NCBI GenBank assembly: GCA_024734495.1 | Contig: JALMQS010000055.1 | Coordinates: forward strand, 10,945,340-11,009,339 | DNA from: Forficula auricularia | Taxonomy: Eukaryota; Arthropoda; Insecta; Dermaptera; Forficulidae | DNA length: 64,000 bases | Direction: 5' to 3' | Shown: positions 33,692-45,813 of the stretch, piece after piece | Position numbering within the stretch: the first letter of the stretch is position 1 | How the letters are laid out: every line of letters starts with the position of its first letter | Notes under the pieces: model-generated | The model's database searches: none | What the model was told of the DNA's origin: nothing | Seen by the model: the letters and a program-made list of their open reading frames with translations, nothing else | Program-made: the position numbers and the translations under genes

Positions 33692-35099
33692 ATTTTCACT
33701 GTATATTTTTATATTGGTCAGAGAGATTTCATTCTTTATGGTTAAGCTTCAACTTCCTGATAGCTAAAATTTATTAGTAGTGCTCGACTTAATATACTTT
33801 TGAAACACAAAAATTTCAACTGTCTTTAATCGCTAATAAAAATAAACGCATGATTATTGAGCCAATTAGGTCGATATGCATCGCTCGAATCTCTCCAAGT
33901 GCTGGTATACTTCTAGCGCTGTACCCCGCACTCTCGCTTACTCACTTCAACCGGATCCAGCAATTATCTACAATAAACGAAACACTAAAACACTGATACA
34001 CAAGCGCCACAGCAACCTCAAATAATTAAACTTAAGCGCTCATTACACATGTCTCGCGTAGTTCTTACAATGCGCAACATTGCACGACTGGCATGGGCTA
34101 CAGTAAATTGTTGATTTCATGTTCCATCCTAGTCACACTGTGACTGTGATTAAATAAAATGGTAAGGGCCTCTGATTTACTGAGGAAAAAACGAGAAGAT
34201 ACCTACTTAAGACCTCCATTTCTCTACAAAACCTCTTCTTCTACTAATAATAATAGAACTGAAAAGAACCAAACCAAAGCTTTCGGGCTGAGTACTATTC
34301 ATATATAAATAAACTCAAATAAAAAATATGAGTATATTGATTTCAGTTGAAATGGACAGGTAGCAATATGAGTGACACTGTCGTGAGATTGTTAAGCAGT
34401 TTTTTGTGAAAGGGTTCACTGAAGATTTAAATGAAAACGGAAGGTTGAATTAAATTCTTAACTAAGCTACCTTGATGATATTTTTTTACTAATGCGATAT
34501 GTCTCTTACGGCTAGATGATCACTTCATCTATAAATTAAATACATTTTTGGATTTTAAGATAATGATACTCTATAATTTTTTGAAAGTGAAATCTCATCT
34601 GTTTTATAAAAGCAATTTGTTTAAAAAATTTATTTTAAGAAAAAATCCAGTTAACAATTTTTTTTTTTTAAGACTTTTGATAATAAAGTTTTTTGTTCTA
34701 TTTGAGTAAAAAACATTAAATATTTAGTTAAATGAATCAATAAAAAAGCATTAATCAGGATTTTTAATTGGAAATAATTTAAATATTTAATAAGTAATAA
34801 TATTTGGTAACATGTAAATTCTGGAAAAAGCGAATAAATGGGAACGGATCTTTCTCATTTGGATAAATAATAATAAATATACTGTTTACTTTTTCTTGGG
34901 TAAGAATTCCAAATCAGATGCGATTTAGATCAAAAAAGATGCTCTGCAATTCTATTTGGTTCTTTAAATTAATATATTGTGGCCCGAGTCAGATGTTGGT
35001 TTAGTGGTTTAGATTTCCCCACTAATAGAGAAATTATTCTAATCAAGCAAGAAAAACAAATACGACAACTCACATTAATAAAATTAGATAAAAAAGAAA

Positions 35100-35350
35100 A
35101 CGAGAATTCGCGAAACGCAATTTTCTTTCAGGCCGATTTCAAATGGCAGCCACGGCTGTCGGCTTTGAATCGTTTATGGAGGAGCCAATTAGATGCTGAG
35201 CCCTTAAGGCCTTTCGTCTTGGGCCAATGTTCCTTGCACGTCTAGTACTCTTGCTAAAGTAGTAGGCAGCTTACCCATAAAATAAACACGAAGGTAAAGT
35301 GCGACTAATTACCGTCAATTGATAATGTTAATGAAATTACATCCTGTAAT
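35100..35350. other. Less AT-rich non-repetitive block, candidate regulatory sequence
   Basis: GGCAGCCACGGCTGTCGGCT and AGGAGCCAATTAGATGCTGA sit in a compositionally distinct island, flanked by TAATTAATTAATATTACC with homeodomain-type ATTA sites. No protein was recognised in the 88-residue frame crossing it. Confidence 0.3.
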
Positions 35351-35862
35351 AATTAATTAATATTACCAAGGTAAAGCGACAAATATAGCACACCTGCTTT
35401 TACTGGAGCTAAGTTGCTGATAAAATACCCCGAGGGGTGTTGGAAAGGATGAATCAACATTGCATCCGCATCGAAGTACGTCAATCTTATCAAAACTTGG
35501 CCATTAATTGAAATATCAAGTTCAATTGTTGGAATTATTTTCGATAATGAATTAACAGGGAATTTGTACATAGGAGTAAGTCATTTTATCAGAAATTTTT
35601 TCCATTGAAAAAAAAATTAGTTATTAATCTCTGGAATTAGTTTTTTTTTTTGTTTTGGTGGAAAAAGTGTGAAAATATTTTACTCATGTGCGCTTTTTGC
35701 GAATTCCGTTTGATCTTGGAATACTGTAAACTTCATTCAGGGATACAGTTAACTAATACCAAATCCTTATATCAAATTTCAACTTCTATAAAATTGTAAA
35801 TAAAGAGGTAATAAGTAGGTTCTCACAAAATAAAAGCCGAAATATTATTCATGAGCAAAACT

Positions 35863-35863
<1 letters not shown>

Positions 35864-35907
<44 letters not shown>

Positions 35908-35950
35908 TTCAATGTAATCTATTAAAGATGGGCTCGCTAGCCCGAAAATA
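35864..35950 (+). repeat. (TA)n microsatellite followed by a GGGCT...AGCCC-GAAA hairpin
   Basis: About 18 TA units, then AAAGATGGGCTCGCTAGCCC-GAAAATATTA. The small stem GGGCT/AGCCC followed by GAAA matches the hairpin class seen at 21,375 and elsewhere. Confidence 0.65.
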
Positions 35951-36109
35951 TTATATTGCGTCTTTCTCTTAAACAAAATTTCTTTTATTTGCAAAGCCTA
36001 TTTAGTACCCCTTTAATTTATATATATATTTTTAAATAAGTTGCCAACAGATGGAATGCTCCCTAAAATTCTCTAACGACCACCGTCCAAGAGCTTCCCA
36101 TATGAGCCG

Positions 36110-36790
36110 TTTTTGTTTTACTTTACCAATGCTATGGGTATGGTCAAGTATTGTAATCGTCATGAAAAAGTGTTTTTTTCCTTTTTTTTAGAAATATCTC
36201 AAAAAACGGCTTAAACTATTTTGATTAAAAAAATTGAGCGAAACCATGGCATTTCGGCTCTACAAAAAAGCTCCTAATATCGAACATCGAAAAAATGATA
36301 TTTTTTGGGATAATAATTGTTTTGTCAAAATGTTCGTTAGTTAGTCTGTGCGTTACATAAATTTTGTGGAAGAGCTAGCTCACAAGTTGTGAATATCAAA
36401 ACCAAATTTCACACGCAGTTTCGGTCCATTGAGATTAAGAACTGATTAGATTTGTGTGCATATCGACTCAAAATTAGGTGGAGCGGGGGTTAAAAATTAA
36501 AAATCTAGGCAATTTGACCAAACTCAACCAAATTTTGTATAAATAATCAGTGGGACCCCAGAAGTCTAAAAATGCAAAAACTAACCGCCCAAAATGGGGG
36601 AGGGAGGTGCAGGGTCGTAAAATTAATATCTAGGCCATTTGACTAAACTCAACCAAATTTTGTATACATAATCAGTGGGACCCCAGAAGTATAAAAATGC
36701 AAAAACTAACCCCCACTAATTTTAGGGGCAGGTTGTATGGTAGTCAAGTGTATGGCCACATCAGAACACGTCAGCTTATTTCTTTTTAAT
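36110..36790 (+). mobile_element. TTTACCATACA element with internal tandem units (copy 2)
   Basis: It opens TTTTACTTTACCAATGCTAT and GGTCAAGTATTGTAATCG. It contains AAAAAACGGCTTAAACTATT, GAGCTAGCTC and two units of about 115 bp with TCAACCAAATTTTGTATA and CAAAAACTAACCGCCCAAAA. It ends AGGTTGTATGGTAGTCAAGT and GGCCACATCAGAACACGTCA. CTTTACCATACA near both ends forms a short inverted terminus. Confidence 0.75.
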
Positions 36791-37077
36791 GCATTTAAAA
36801 AAAATGAGTTATTGCCTGTTTTAGTTAAACATAATGATAATAATTAAAATAATTTATTAGAGATCCACTGAGTCACTTGCCATCTAGAGCAAGTAAATAA
36901 AATTACAATAATTCGAAATAATCCATAATATTAATAACTTCATTAATATATTATAAAACATTAAAAACACGAGATATTTGAATATTACAAGTAAGATAGT
37001 CATATCTTACTTAGTTTATAAATTGCATATACATCAATTAGCATATACATCCAACAATTAGCCACCGAGCATACCGA

Positions 37078-37797
37078 ATATAAAAATTTTTAAGAAAAAA
37101 ATAAAATTGACTTCAAAAAAATAATGCAACAAATAAAATACACTAAAAGGTATAAAATAATTATTATCTTATTTAGTTACAACTAAACGACGAAATATTA
37201 ACATGAAATTACTTTTTGAAGTCGGTGCCAAACAAACTATACCTATAAGCGAGCGTACCCGCCAAACGTACTAAGTAAGATCCGTCGAGTGCGATTCATA
37301 AAAGGTATATGTTTGGCACCGACTTCGAAAAGTAGTTTCATGTTAATATTTCGTCGTTTAGTTGTAGCTAAATGGGATAATAATTATTTTATACCTTTTG
37401 GTGTATTTTATTTGTTGCATTTAATTTTTTTGAAGTCGGTTTTATTTTTTTCTTAAAAATTTTTATTTTTCTCTTTTTAGTGATGTTATTAATAGTGATC
37501 CTATCATCAGAACTTGACCAAATTAATATTGCACCATCCCTAAGATACCCCCTTTCCAATAAAAAAGGAATCATCGAAATCGGTTCATAAACAAAGAAGT
37601 TAGTCCTGAACAAACCTAACAAAAAAGGTCTAATACCTACGAAAAAAATGGGACCAATCGAAACGTAGACTGGACCCAATGCAATTTTTTTTTTTAAAAT
37701 CGGTTCACAATTGGCGGAGATATCAGGTAACATAGGCACAAAAAAAAAATTCAGTCGAATCGAGAACCTCCTCCTCTTTTTTGAAGTCGGTTAAAAA
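37078..37797 (-). mobile_element. AACCGACTTC palindromic element, full-length copy (inverted)
   Basis: The minus strand starts TTTTTTAACCGACTTCAAAA (37,797) and runs through the same parts as the copy at 22,946. Both arms and the centre CAAACGTACTAAGTAAGATC are intact, without the MITE found at 9389. A 116-residue frame parallels those of the other copies. Confidence 0.8.
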
Positions 37798-37999
37798 ATA
37801 CTTACCTAAGCTAACCTCATTTGACAATATTTATTATTATATTTAATTAAAATATTTATTATAAATAAAACTATTAAAATTATTATTATTTTTTTTTTTT
37901 TTTAAACACTTTATTGTTCAAAAGTCTTTAATAATAAATGAACATTGGACAAAAACTTGAGCATTAATTAACATAATAGCTCAATTCGTTGAATTCTTT

Positions 38000-38560
38000 T
38001 TCGATGTCAATTACTTCGCTCTCTCTCTTCAACATTGCATCCGCAGCTGAGTAAATCTTTTCAATAAATTTGGGCCTTAATTAAGATTCGAGTTCATTTG
38101 TTGAATTCTTCTCGATAATGGGATTACACCGACGGCTTTTCGGTTCAGGTCCATTAGCCGAGCAGATTTCTGATAGAATTAATCTCGCATTAGCCGCCTG
38201 GGAGCCAGCCGTTTCTGCTTTCTAGTTAATTTTCCTTAACTGCAGTAACTCAGTGGCTCTTTTTCACTACCGGAACTGGTTTATGCGAGTGCCTTAAGCA
38301 TAGCAGTTTCCGCTGAGGGAGTAAAGTCTTTTCAACTGTGGGCAAATGAGTTGGAACCTCAGGATTGACGCTTCCGTCTACCAGAAAACTCCAACTTCGA
38401 AACAACAAAGCTACATCTTCATCCACTCTTTTAGATCCGGAAACGCTAAAATCCCAGCTGATCACGGAGGTCATTCCGTGCCACTTGCAGATTCAAAAAG
38501 CTTTTACAGATAGGAGAAATGTATCATGCGCGTTTGTCTTTAGTTTACCAATAAAATACA
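38000..38560. other. Less AT-rich non-repetitive block, candidate regulatory sequence
   Basis: GCATTAGCCGCCTGGGAGCC, CCGGAACTGGTTTATGCGAG and AATCCCAGCTGATCACGGAG mark a non-repetitive island with chance frames on both strands. No protein family was recognised. Confidence 0.3.
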
Positions 38561-38999
38561 AATAATCGAAAATTAAGTATACGAGCCAGGTTATAATTTT
38601 TTAAACAATGCGTTGGGCTAAACTAAAAAATAAGTATTATTTTTTTTTTCAATCATAAATATAGATAAACTGGAGAATTCATATAAAGAAGTGAAATAAT
38701 CCTATCTTGTAGAAAAATATATGATTTTGCAATTTCTTTGGTACAGGCCGAAATCAAGAACAAAGTTTCTAAAATAAAGTTAGCAACACCAAAAAGTAGG
38801 GCGGTAACGGAAACTATTGCCTATCTACAACTTGTTCTTTAACCATATGTGTTAATCTCTGCTCGTTTAATATGTAAAGTGTAATCCCATTTGCTCCGTT
38901 TGTATTGAATTCTTTGATGTGAAACTTTTTGACAGTTGTCGAAAAATGTTAATTATTCTAATGGAATGCATGGCCTTTATTTTATTTGATCCAATGTGT

Positions 39000-39570
39000 G
39001 CAAATCCTTGTGGAGTTGAGTTGCCTTTGAGGGACTTCGCCCCTTCTCATGTCCCCCTCGTTCACTAGTTGATGTTGCTAATCATCTCCTTGATTTCCTC
39101 AACCCCAGATGATTCGATTAGCCCAGGGACCCTCATTCTCAAATTATTAGCCATTGGGTGCTAAATTCGATTTGTATCAAACAGCATTTGTCGAAGGGTC
39201 GAGATGAGTCTTCTCTCTCTCGACTAATTTCAATTTAATCCGGCAAATTATTGGTAGGGAATAATGTCTTAGAAATTTGTCGAAAAGTTTTGATTAACTT
39301 TCAGTGAGGATGATTAATTTAAGTGCGGTGACAGTGTAAATAATTAAGGGATCGAACCTTTAATGTGATAAACAGAAAGGGCATCCGGACATCTAACGAA
39401 GATCCCTGTTTGGTCCGACGCCTGCCTCTTCACTCCTGAGTTCGGAGTCGTTGGAGATGCTTTTGGTTCATTTAATTAACACGATAAATCATCACTTTTC
39501 AAGGCATCGTTTGATCGTCATCATCGACGAATCTATCATACGAGAGCTCTTTTTCAATTAGTAATTAGAG
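39000..39570. other. Less AT-rich non-repetitive block, candidate regulatory sequence
   Basis: GAGTTGCCTTTGAGGGACTT, CCCCAGATGATTCGATTAGC and GGTTCATTTAATTAACACGA occur without copies in the window. TTAATT/ATTA sites suit homeodomain binding. No frame of note. Confidence 0.3.
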
Positions 39571-39959
39571 GGAAAATAAATAAACCTGGTTAACATAAAA
39601 ACAACTGCTTAAATATAAATTACTAAAAATCTTGATTACAATTTTTTAAATACTATATTGACCTAATATACCTATCACTTTTTTGACATACAGTCACACA
39701 TATTGTCAGAAAAAAATCATGATTCAGACATTTCAGACATAGGAATAAGCAAAAAAATGGAAACTTTTGAGATAATTTAATAATTCAGCATCACGGAGAA
39801 CTTCGCTCACGGAGCGTACCGAGTTATAATATGATATTACATTTGTATGAATATATTGACTTTTTTCTATTTTAGTTTGGTAATGTGTTAGTTATTAAGG
39901 TGGAAATGGACTTCTTTAGATTCTTTAAATGTTTTTAGTGTAAAATCAATTAACGATGT

Positions 39960-40345
39960 AATTCAAATATCTAATTAAAACATTTTTGTTTAAAGGTGTT
40001 ATCGCATACCCCTGCATCCATCCAAAGATACAACCCTGAGACAGGAATTAAATTCAAGAAGCCAATAACCTTCTTCTGGTGTGGTGAACCAATTGCAAGA
40101 AGGGATCCTAATCCGATTGCAGGCTTAATAAATTGTTTATAGTCGAATGTGTTGATGCCTGGAGCCGTTTGTTGAACGTGAGGAATCTCAATTGTGTGCT
40201 TAGAATCTTAATGAATTGGCTAGATCTGAAAGTGAGCGACCCCTTCAGAAGGAATTTTGAATTTAATCTTAATGGTCTACTCAGCAACGAAACGGAATTA
40301 GTCGCTTCTCTTGGTGGGAGAGCCAGGTACGCACTCAAATAATTT
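39960..40345. other. Unassigned block with overlapping short frames
   Basis: Frames of 69 (+) and 76 (-) residues overlap here. Neither has recognisable domains, and flanking splice-like signals are not decisive. It could be unique regulatory sequence or a lost exon. Confidence 0.2.
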
Positions 40346-40499
40346 CTATTTTTTATTTTACTTATTGTAGAAATCGATAAATGTCTAAATCTTAAATAAA
40401 CATCATTTCCAAGTATAATGTTTTTCTCTTTGCTTCCTTGGGTGTCTGACTATGAGTATATCTAGATTCAGATACTCACAATCACTCAAGAATGAAAGG

Positions 40500-41519
40500 C
40501 TCTAGAACAGGGTTTTCCAACCCGTGGCCCGCGGGCCGCATGCCCTGCTCTGCAATGAGTTGTGGCTCAACATAAAATCATAAACTTCCTTAAAACATTG
40601 AGATTTATATGTAGAGATATATTTATTCCCTTTTTCGAAATATGAATGTACATTTGTACAATATGTGAAGCTTTTTTCAAGAATAAAATTCACTAAAGCA
40701 AGATTATAAGCTCAACTATATAAAATAAAAAAAAATAATGAAGTTTCGAATTTTTAGAAATTCCTCTTCTTCTCATATTTTCATTTTCTAAAATATTTAT
40801 TATTTCAGTAATTTATATGCTATTATATCCTTGACGCTTTTAAAAAATAAACAAAGAATTGGGTTTTCTAGAACAATCACAATTAATTAATAGTTTCTCT
40901 CCGGGACTAAAACTTGTCAGGACTTGTCTTTTAGATCTTTGCACGTTCTTATATGTCAATAGATAAAGGATAGTCAAGGATTATTATATTCGTGACCCTT
41001 TTAAAAAATAAACAAGGAATTGGGGGTTTTATAGAACAATCACAATTAATTGATAATTTCTCTCCGGGACTAAAACTTGTCAGGACTTGTCTTTTAGATC
41101 TTTGCATGTTCTTACATGCCAATAGATCATGGATAGTCAGGATTATTATATCCGTGACCCTTTTAAAAAATAAATTATCATTCCTCATATCCTTCTTTAA
41201 TCCCATCTGATTTAAACCAGGGCTGTCCACCCTGTGGCCCAATATAGTCATAAAATTCCTTAAAAGATTGAGATTTATATGTAGATACCTACTGGAAAAC
41301 ACACTGCAATTTGGCTCCTGATAATTTTTTTCTCTAAAATAAAAAATGTGAAGTTTGAAAAATAAAATTAGAAAGTTCTTATTTCTACATTATTAACTAT
41401 CTTGTTTGAATAACAAGTACTTATCAATAGAATTATAATTTTTATCTGAGGTCCGAGACAATTTTTTTCTTCAAATGTGGTGCGTGTAAGCCAAAAAGGT
41501 GGACACCCCTGCTCTAGAA
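40500..41519 (+). mobile_element. hAT-type element with perfect 8-bp target duplication
   Basis: The element 40,508-41,511 begins CAGGGTTTTCCAACCCGTGG and ends AAGGTGGACACCCCTG. It is flanked on both sides by CTCTAGAA (40,500-40,507 and 41,512-41,519), the 8-bp duplication expected of hAT transposition. The interior holds tandem units but no transposase, so it is non-autonomous. Near 41,216 CAGGGCTGTCCACCCTGTGG looks like a second internal left end, suggesting a nested or recombined copy. Confidence 0.85.
40826..41180 (+). repeat. Tandem repeat of about 162 bp inside the hAT element
   Basis: CTTTTAAAAAATAAACAA(A/G)G, ATAGAACAATCACAATTA, CTCTCCGGGACTAAAACTTG and TCAGGACTTGTCTTTTAGAT recur with a period of about 162 bp: two units plus the start of a third at about 41,154. 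Confidence 0.85.
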
Positions 41520-42775
41520 AGTTTGTTCTCGTGTTTTATATTTCATAAAATAAAAACTGATTAGTTTTTGGACATTCTAGCATCAGAACTTACGGAGTAA
41601 AAATGGAGGAAAATCAGAAATCGTTATATGAGGAGACTCGAGTGTAGCTATTGATATACATTTAGCAGATAAGTTTATATTAAAAATCTGCATCTTTCTG
41701 CCAAGTTTCAAATCACTGATAAAATCTTTAGCTGACTAAATTCTTTTTAAAAAGTCGAATTTAACCAGATACAAATTCGATTGATAGTAAAAATTTATAT
41801 TTTTACCAATTCTAAAATTTTTAATAAAGAACAAAATTAGAAAAAATATTAATTTTAGATGTGATAGAAATTTTAAATTAAATAAATTATGCAATGTAAA
41901 AATATTTCAACTAATATCTATGATGTCCTTTAAAGTTAAATTCATTTAATAAATAAATTATATTAACAAAAGTTCAGATTAAATTCATATTCAAAAATTT
42001 ACTGGAACTTTTAAAAAATTATTTTTGATAAGTTTTATTAGTGAAATAAATTCGATTATTTATAAAGACAATTGAAAAACGTTTAATAATTCAAAACGTT
42101 CCTGGAGAATTCTCCCTTTATCAAATGAAAATTTGAAAATTATAAAAAATATAGTTTTTTCTGAAATAATAATAAATCAACTATAATAGTTATACTTCTC
42201 AAGAAATTATTTTTAAATATTATTATTATTAAATTAAATTAGAGAAAAAGAAAATATCGATTTATGTTGAGCATTAACCAGAGCAGCTGGGTAATGTCAG
42301 TTTTACCCGGGTAAATCTAGCTTTATCCAAATTCGGACTTTACCCTAATACATATTCATTGTATCAGAAAAAATGAATTAAAAACATTAATCAGATATTT
42401 AATTTGAGGGGTTGAATTTTTTTATGGGCCTCGAAAATAAAAAATATTTTTATATCATGATGTTTGGGATATTCCTATAAAAGATCCCATTAAGTAAAAT
42501 TTAATTTAATTTTTGAAGAAAACTTATCATGTTTTTTTAAATAATTATGGATACGTTGCTTCTTTAATTTGCTCTTATCAAAAGAATTCGTCGTTAAATA
42601 TTTTTTAACGAATTTTAAGTTTTAAGTTTATCATTTACGTGTTTGTGTATGTATGTGTGTGTGACGCGGCAAAGGAAATATCATCTGATGGTGGCGACTT
42701 GGTCAGCTAATATTAACGATGAAATAAAATAGACTACTTGATTTGAGTTTATTTAATTTAACTAATCTTTTAAAT
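41520..42775. other. AT-rich intergenic stretch, no gene seen
   Basis: This is very AT-rich sequence with a short (GT)n near 42,640. CCGGGTAAA-type pieces occur near 42,300 (TTTACCCGGGTAAATC) and 45,055 (TTTACCCGGGTAGCAT). These may be ends of an unrecognised repeat. Confidence 0.4.
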
Positions 42776-42779
42776 TGTC

Positions 42780-43220
42780 ACTGAGCGTGCTCAAAGGGGA
42801 AACAAGCCTCAAATTAACGGCCCGTTCATTTGTACAACACACCATTATAAGCCGACAAAGTAATTTAGATTAATTGAGATCTATTTTAGCCATTCATAAA
42901 CTTGGCTCATACGGCTAATTCGGCATAATTAACTAAAACATTATTACTTTAATTTCGATTAATGAAAGTTCCAACATCGGAATTTATCTATTTGGCCAAT
43001 GAGACAGAAGAATGTGCGCTGGAAGAAGAAATTCAAATCACGTTTATTAATTAAATCAAATAATCTCGGGCCAATAATCAATATTAATCTAATCAATGGG
43101 GTTTGTTACCAGGAGATCATCCCACGAATTACTTAACAACAATCTTCCTCCCGGTTAAAATGTTATAGCTTCATCAATTGGAACAAATTGACAATCAATC
43201 CACTTGCCAGTGTGATCAGG
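42780..43220. other. Non-repetitive block rich in ATTA sites, candidate regulatory sequence
   Basis: AACGGCCCGTTCATTTGTAC, GGCATAATTAACTAAAACAT and ATTTGGCCAATGAGACAGAA occur only once in the window. The block has many TAATTA/ATTA cores and a CCAAT box. It is a candidate enhancer by composition only. Confidence 0.3.
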
Positions 43221-43799
43221 AAGTTTTCTTCAAAGTTGATTTTCAAGCATGATTTTTGCAGCGGGGTATGAATCCCCGGGCGCCAGTCTTGGAGGGCGCC
43301 GCAAAGACAAAATATTTTTATGTTTATTTCCCTTATTTAAATTATTTTCTCGTTATTTATTATAAAACCAAAAAAAAAAAAAATCATTTTTGTTATTTAT
43401 TGATTTGTCTGTTTTAAAAGTGATCTCTAAACAAAAGTTTTTAGAATCAGTAATTAAAAAAATACCGTGATGAAACCGAATGAAAACTTGATTTTAGAAG
43501 TTTTTTCTTATTTCACCTTTTAAAAACTTTCTAAGCAAGCAATTACATCTTAAAACAAACCTTCATATCAAATAATAGATAATATTACCCCAAGAACGTA
43601 TAAATAAATTTGAGGCTTTTTGTAATTTTCAACATCTTTTGTATTTGGCTGATTCTTAAAAAAAAATCGAAAAATGACTTTGATGATTTGATGGAAATTT
43701 TTTAAATTATTATGGAATTTCTTTTGTAAATTTGATAGTAGGTACATGTGCCAATTGTGTAAAACGTTTTAGTGGTCCCCAACTTTTTTGAGTTTAAAG

Positions 43800-44640
43800 G
43801 GGGGTGAGGGGGTCCATATAGTTATGGGTTCAGATTATTTCCAAAAAATATATGTGATACCCGGAAAAAAATATGATAAATGGTGAGAGACAACATTGAA
43901 CATAAACTTGTTCTTGTACTGATTTACTTGACCGTCTCTAAGGACACCAACACCAACAATTTGCATGAGGGAGGTGAGGGAATGAGAAAACGAAATTCAC
44001 CCACTTCATTTTACCTACCAAATTCTACCAATATGTAAAGTTTCAGCATTCTAGGATCAATATATTTTCACTGTATGTTAATTTAGTCTATAAATTTCAC
44101 CCCTTCATTTCGGGCCCGGAAGAAGCGAAAGTTTCGGTGTTTCAAGTTCGTCTTTAATTAATCTGCCAATCTTTACCTGTATGTCAAATTTCAGCGTTCT
44201 ATGTTCATTGTGTTTTCACTATTATGTTAATTTAGCCTATAACTTTAAACCCTTCATTTTAGGTCCTGAAGAAGGGAAAGTTTCGATTTTTGGATTTCTC
44301 CCATTAATTGTACCCCAAACTCTACCAGCATGCCAAATTTCAGCATTCTAGGATAAGCGGAAGTACTCTAGAATTTTGATGAGTGAGTGAGTGAGTGACG
44401 AAAAAGCCTATCTTTGGCTTCTTGTAACTTGGACGGTATAAGCAGTAGAAATATGAAATTTTGTAATTTAGTTAAGCTTATGGACCAGTATTGTGGAAAA
44501 AAATTTCAGCCATGTAGAGGTTTCCAGTACGAAGTTACCGAGGCGTCAAAATAGCCTGAGTTGTTTCCCGTAAAGGGTAGTCTGGCAGTGCACGCCGAAT
44601 CGAACTTGGCCAGGGCACTGCCGTACCCCCAGATTTACGT
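43800..44640 (+). repeat. Decayed repeat with about 145-bp tandem units and (GAGT)n end
   Basis: Units near 44,032, 44,178 and 44,322 share TACC(A/T)(G/A)(T/C)ATG(T/C), AATTTCAGC(A/G)TTCTA, TGTTAATTTAG(T/C)CTATAA and CCCTTCATTT. GAGTGAGTGAGTGAGTGACG follows at about 44,380. At 44,580-44,627 GGCAGTGC...GCACTGCC can form a hairpin. Such '-GAGTGAGTGAG-' tails occur in insect repeats. Confidence 0.6.
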
Positions 44641-45244
44641 ACAGAGTGTATTATTATATATTTGAATAAATAATAAGATAGTAGACAGTTATAAGTAACT
44701 TTTCGAAATAGGTCTTTGAATCTATGTGAATTTGGCGGTTGGGACACAGTGAGGGAATGATTTTTAGGGTATTTACTTGAATTTTTATTTTTTTATTTAA
44801 TAGAAAAAAGATAAATATGTTTTATAATTTGGTACAACTAGGGATGTAGTATCATAAAAAATTCTTTGTTACGAAAACTTAGGATCCCATTTCACAGGAA
44901 AAACCTATCGATAAATGAATATTTTAACATTGGATTTCCTATATAACAAAAAAAAAAATAAACATCCGGTATATATAAAAACAAATTATCTCAGTATTTG
45001 TTTTCTGGGAAATAAATCAAATCAACAAATATTTTAGCATCTAGTTTGAACTTTACCCGGGTAGCATCTGACGGAAGAAATAAATGGTCGTGCTCAAGTA
45101 AAAATTAGAATTAAAAAAATAATAAATCTGAATGGATGTATTTTATGTCTTTTATGTTTTTATATACCTTACAGATAAATACAAATACCTACACCTTTTT
45201 TTTAAATTTATGGACATTCAAGTATAGAATTTTAGATATTCAAT

Positions 45245-45300
45245 AAGCCGGCCAAGTACGAGTCGGACCCTATACCTAAGACTACGTACTTCATGACTCC
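45245..45300 (+). repeat. 'GCCGGCCAAGTACGAGTCGGAC' type dispersed repeat fragment
   Basis: TAAGCCGGCCAAGTACGAGT then CGGACCCTA is a short fragment. Related pieces lie at 25,379 (GTGCCAAGTGCAAGGGGGAC) and 47,389 (CAGCCGGACAAGTGCGAGTC). I associate this motif with lepidopteran genomes. Confidence 0.45.
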
Positions 45301-45813
45301 CAAAATATTTGAAATATCACATTCTTTCTTAATTTTCGTTGATAAGAAGGGATTGAGTGAATACGTGGAATTTTTCCATTATTTTAAATAAAGCCGTTTC
45401 TAAATGCTGACAGATAAAATGATAAAATGACTTAAAAACGACCAATTTTAAGCTCTCTCATACTGTTATTTTTAAATCAAAATACATTTAAAAAAATAAA
45501 ACTTAATTCTACTAAAAGAGATCTTTAAAGGGATACATCATATTCAGTGATAAAAAAAATATATATATATATATATAGGTATATTTCGACCCTCCCCAAA
45601 ATAATGATTCGAATTAATTTTAATAAGATTTTTAATTTACCTAAAATGAATTCATATATCTCTAAATTTTAAGTTTTTATCCTATTTAGTTTTCGAAATA
45701 CAATGTCTCTCTGACTGATCGGACAGATAGTTAGACATTATAACAACACTAATATGACCACATTATACTTTTTAAACGGAATCCTAAAATTGTATCTTGA
45801 TACTCTATCTATT

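Noticed and set aside
33435..33777. Overlapping frames of 69-101 residues on both strands
   Set aside because: They fall in the TTGCGCAA palindromic element, whose symmetry creates frames on both strands; no family resemblance.
38250..38565. Overlapping frames of 74 and 66 residues
   Set aside because: No domain recognised; overlapping opposite-strand frames are expected by chance in less AT-rich DNA.
40108..40342. Overlapping frames of 76 and 69 residues on opposite strands
   Set aside because: Neither has motifs or clear splice sites; codon choice does not favour one strand.
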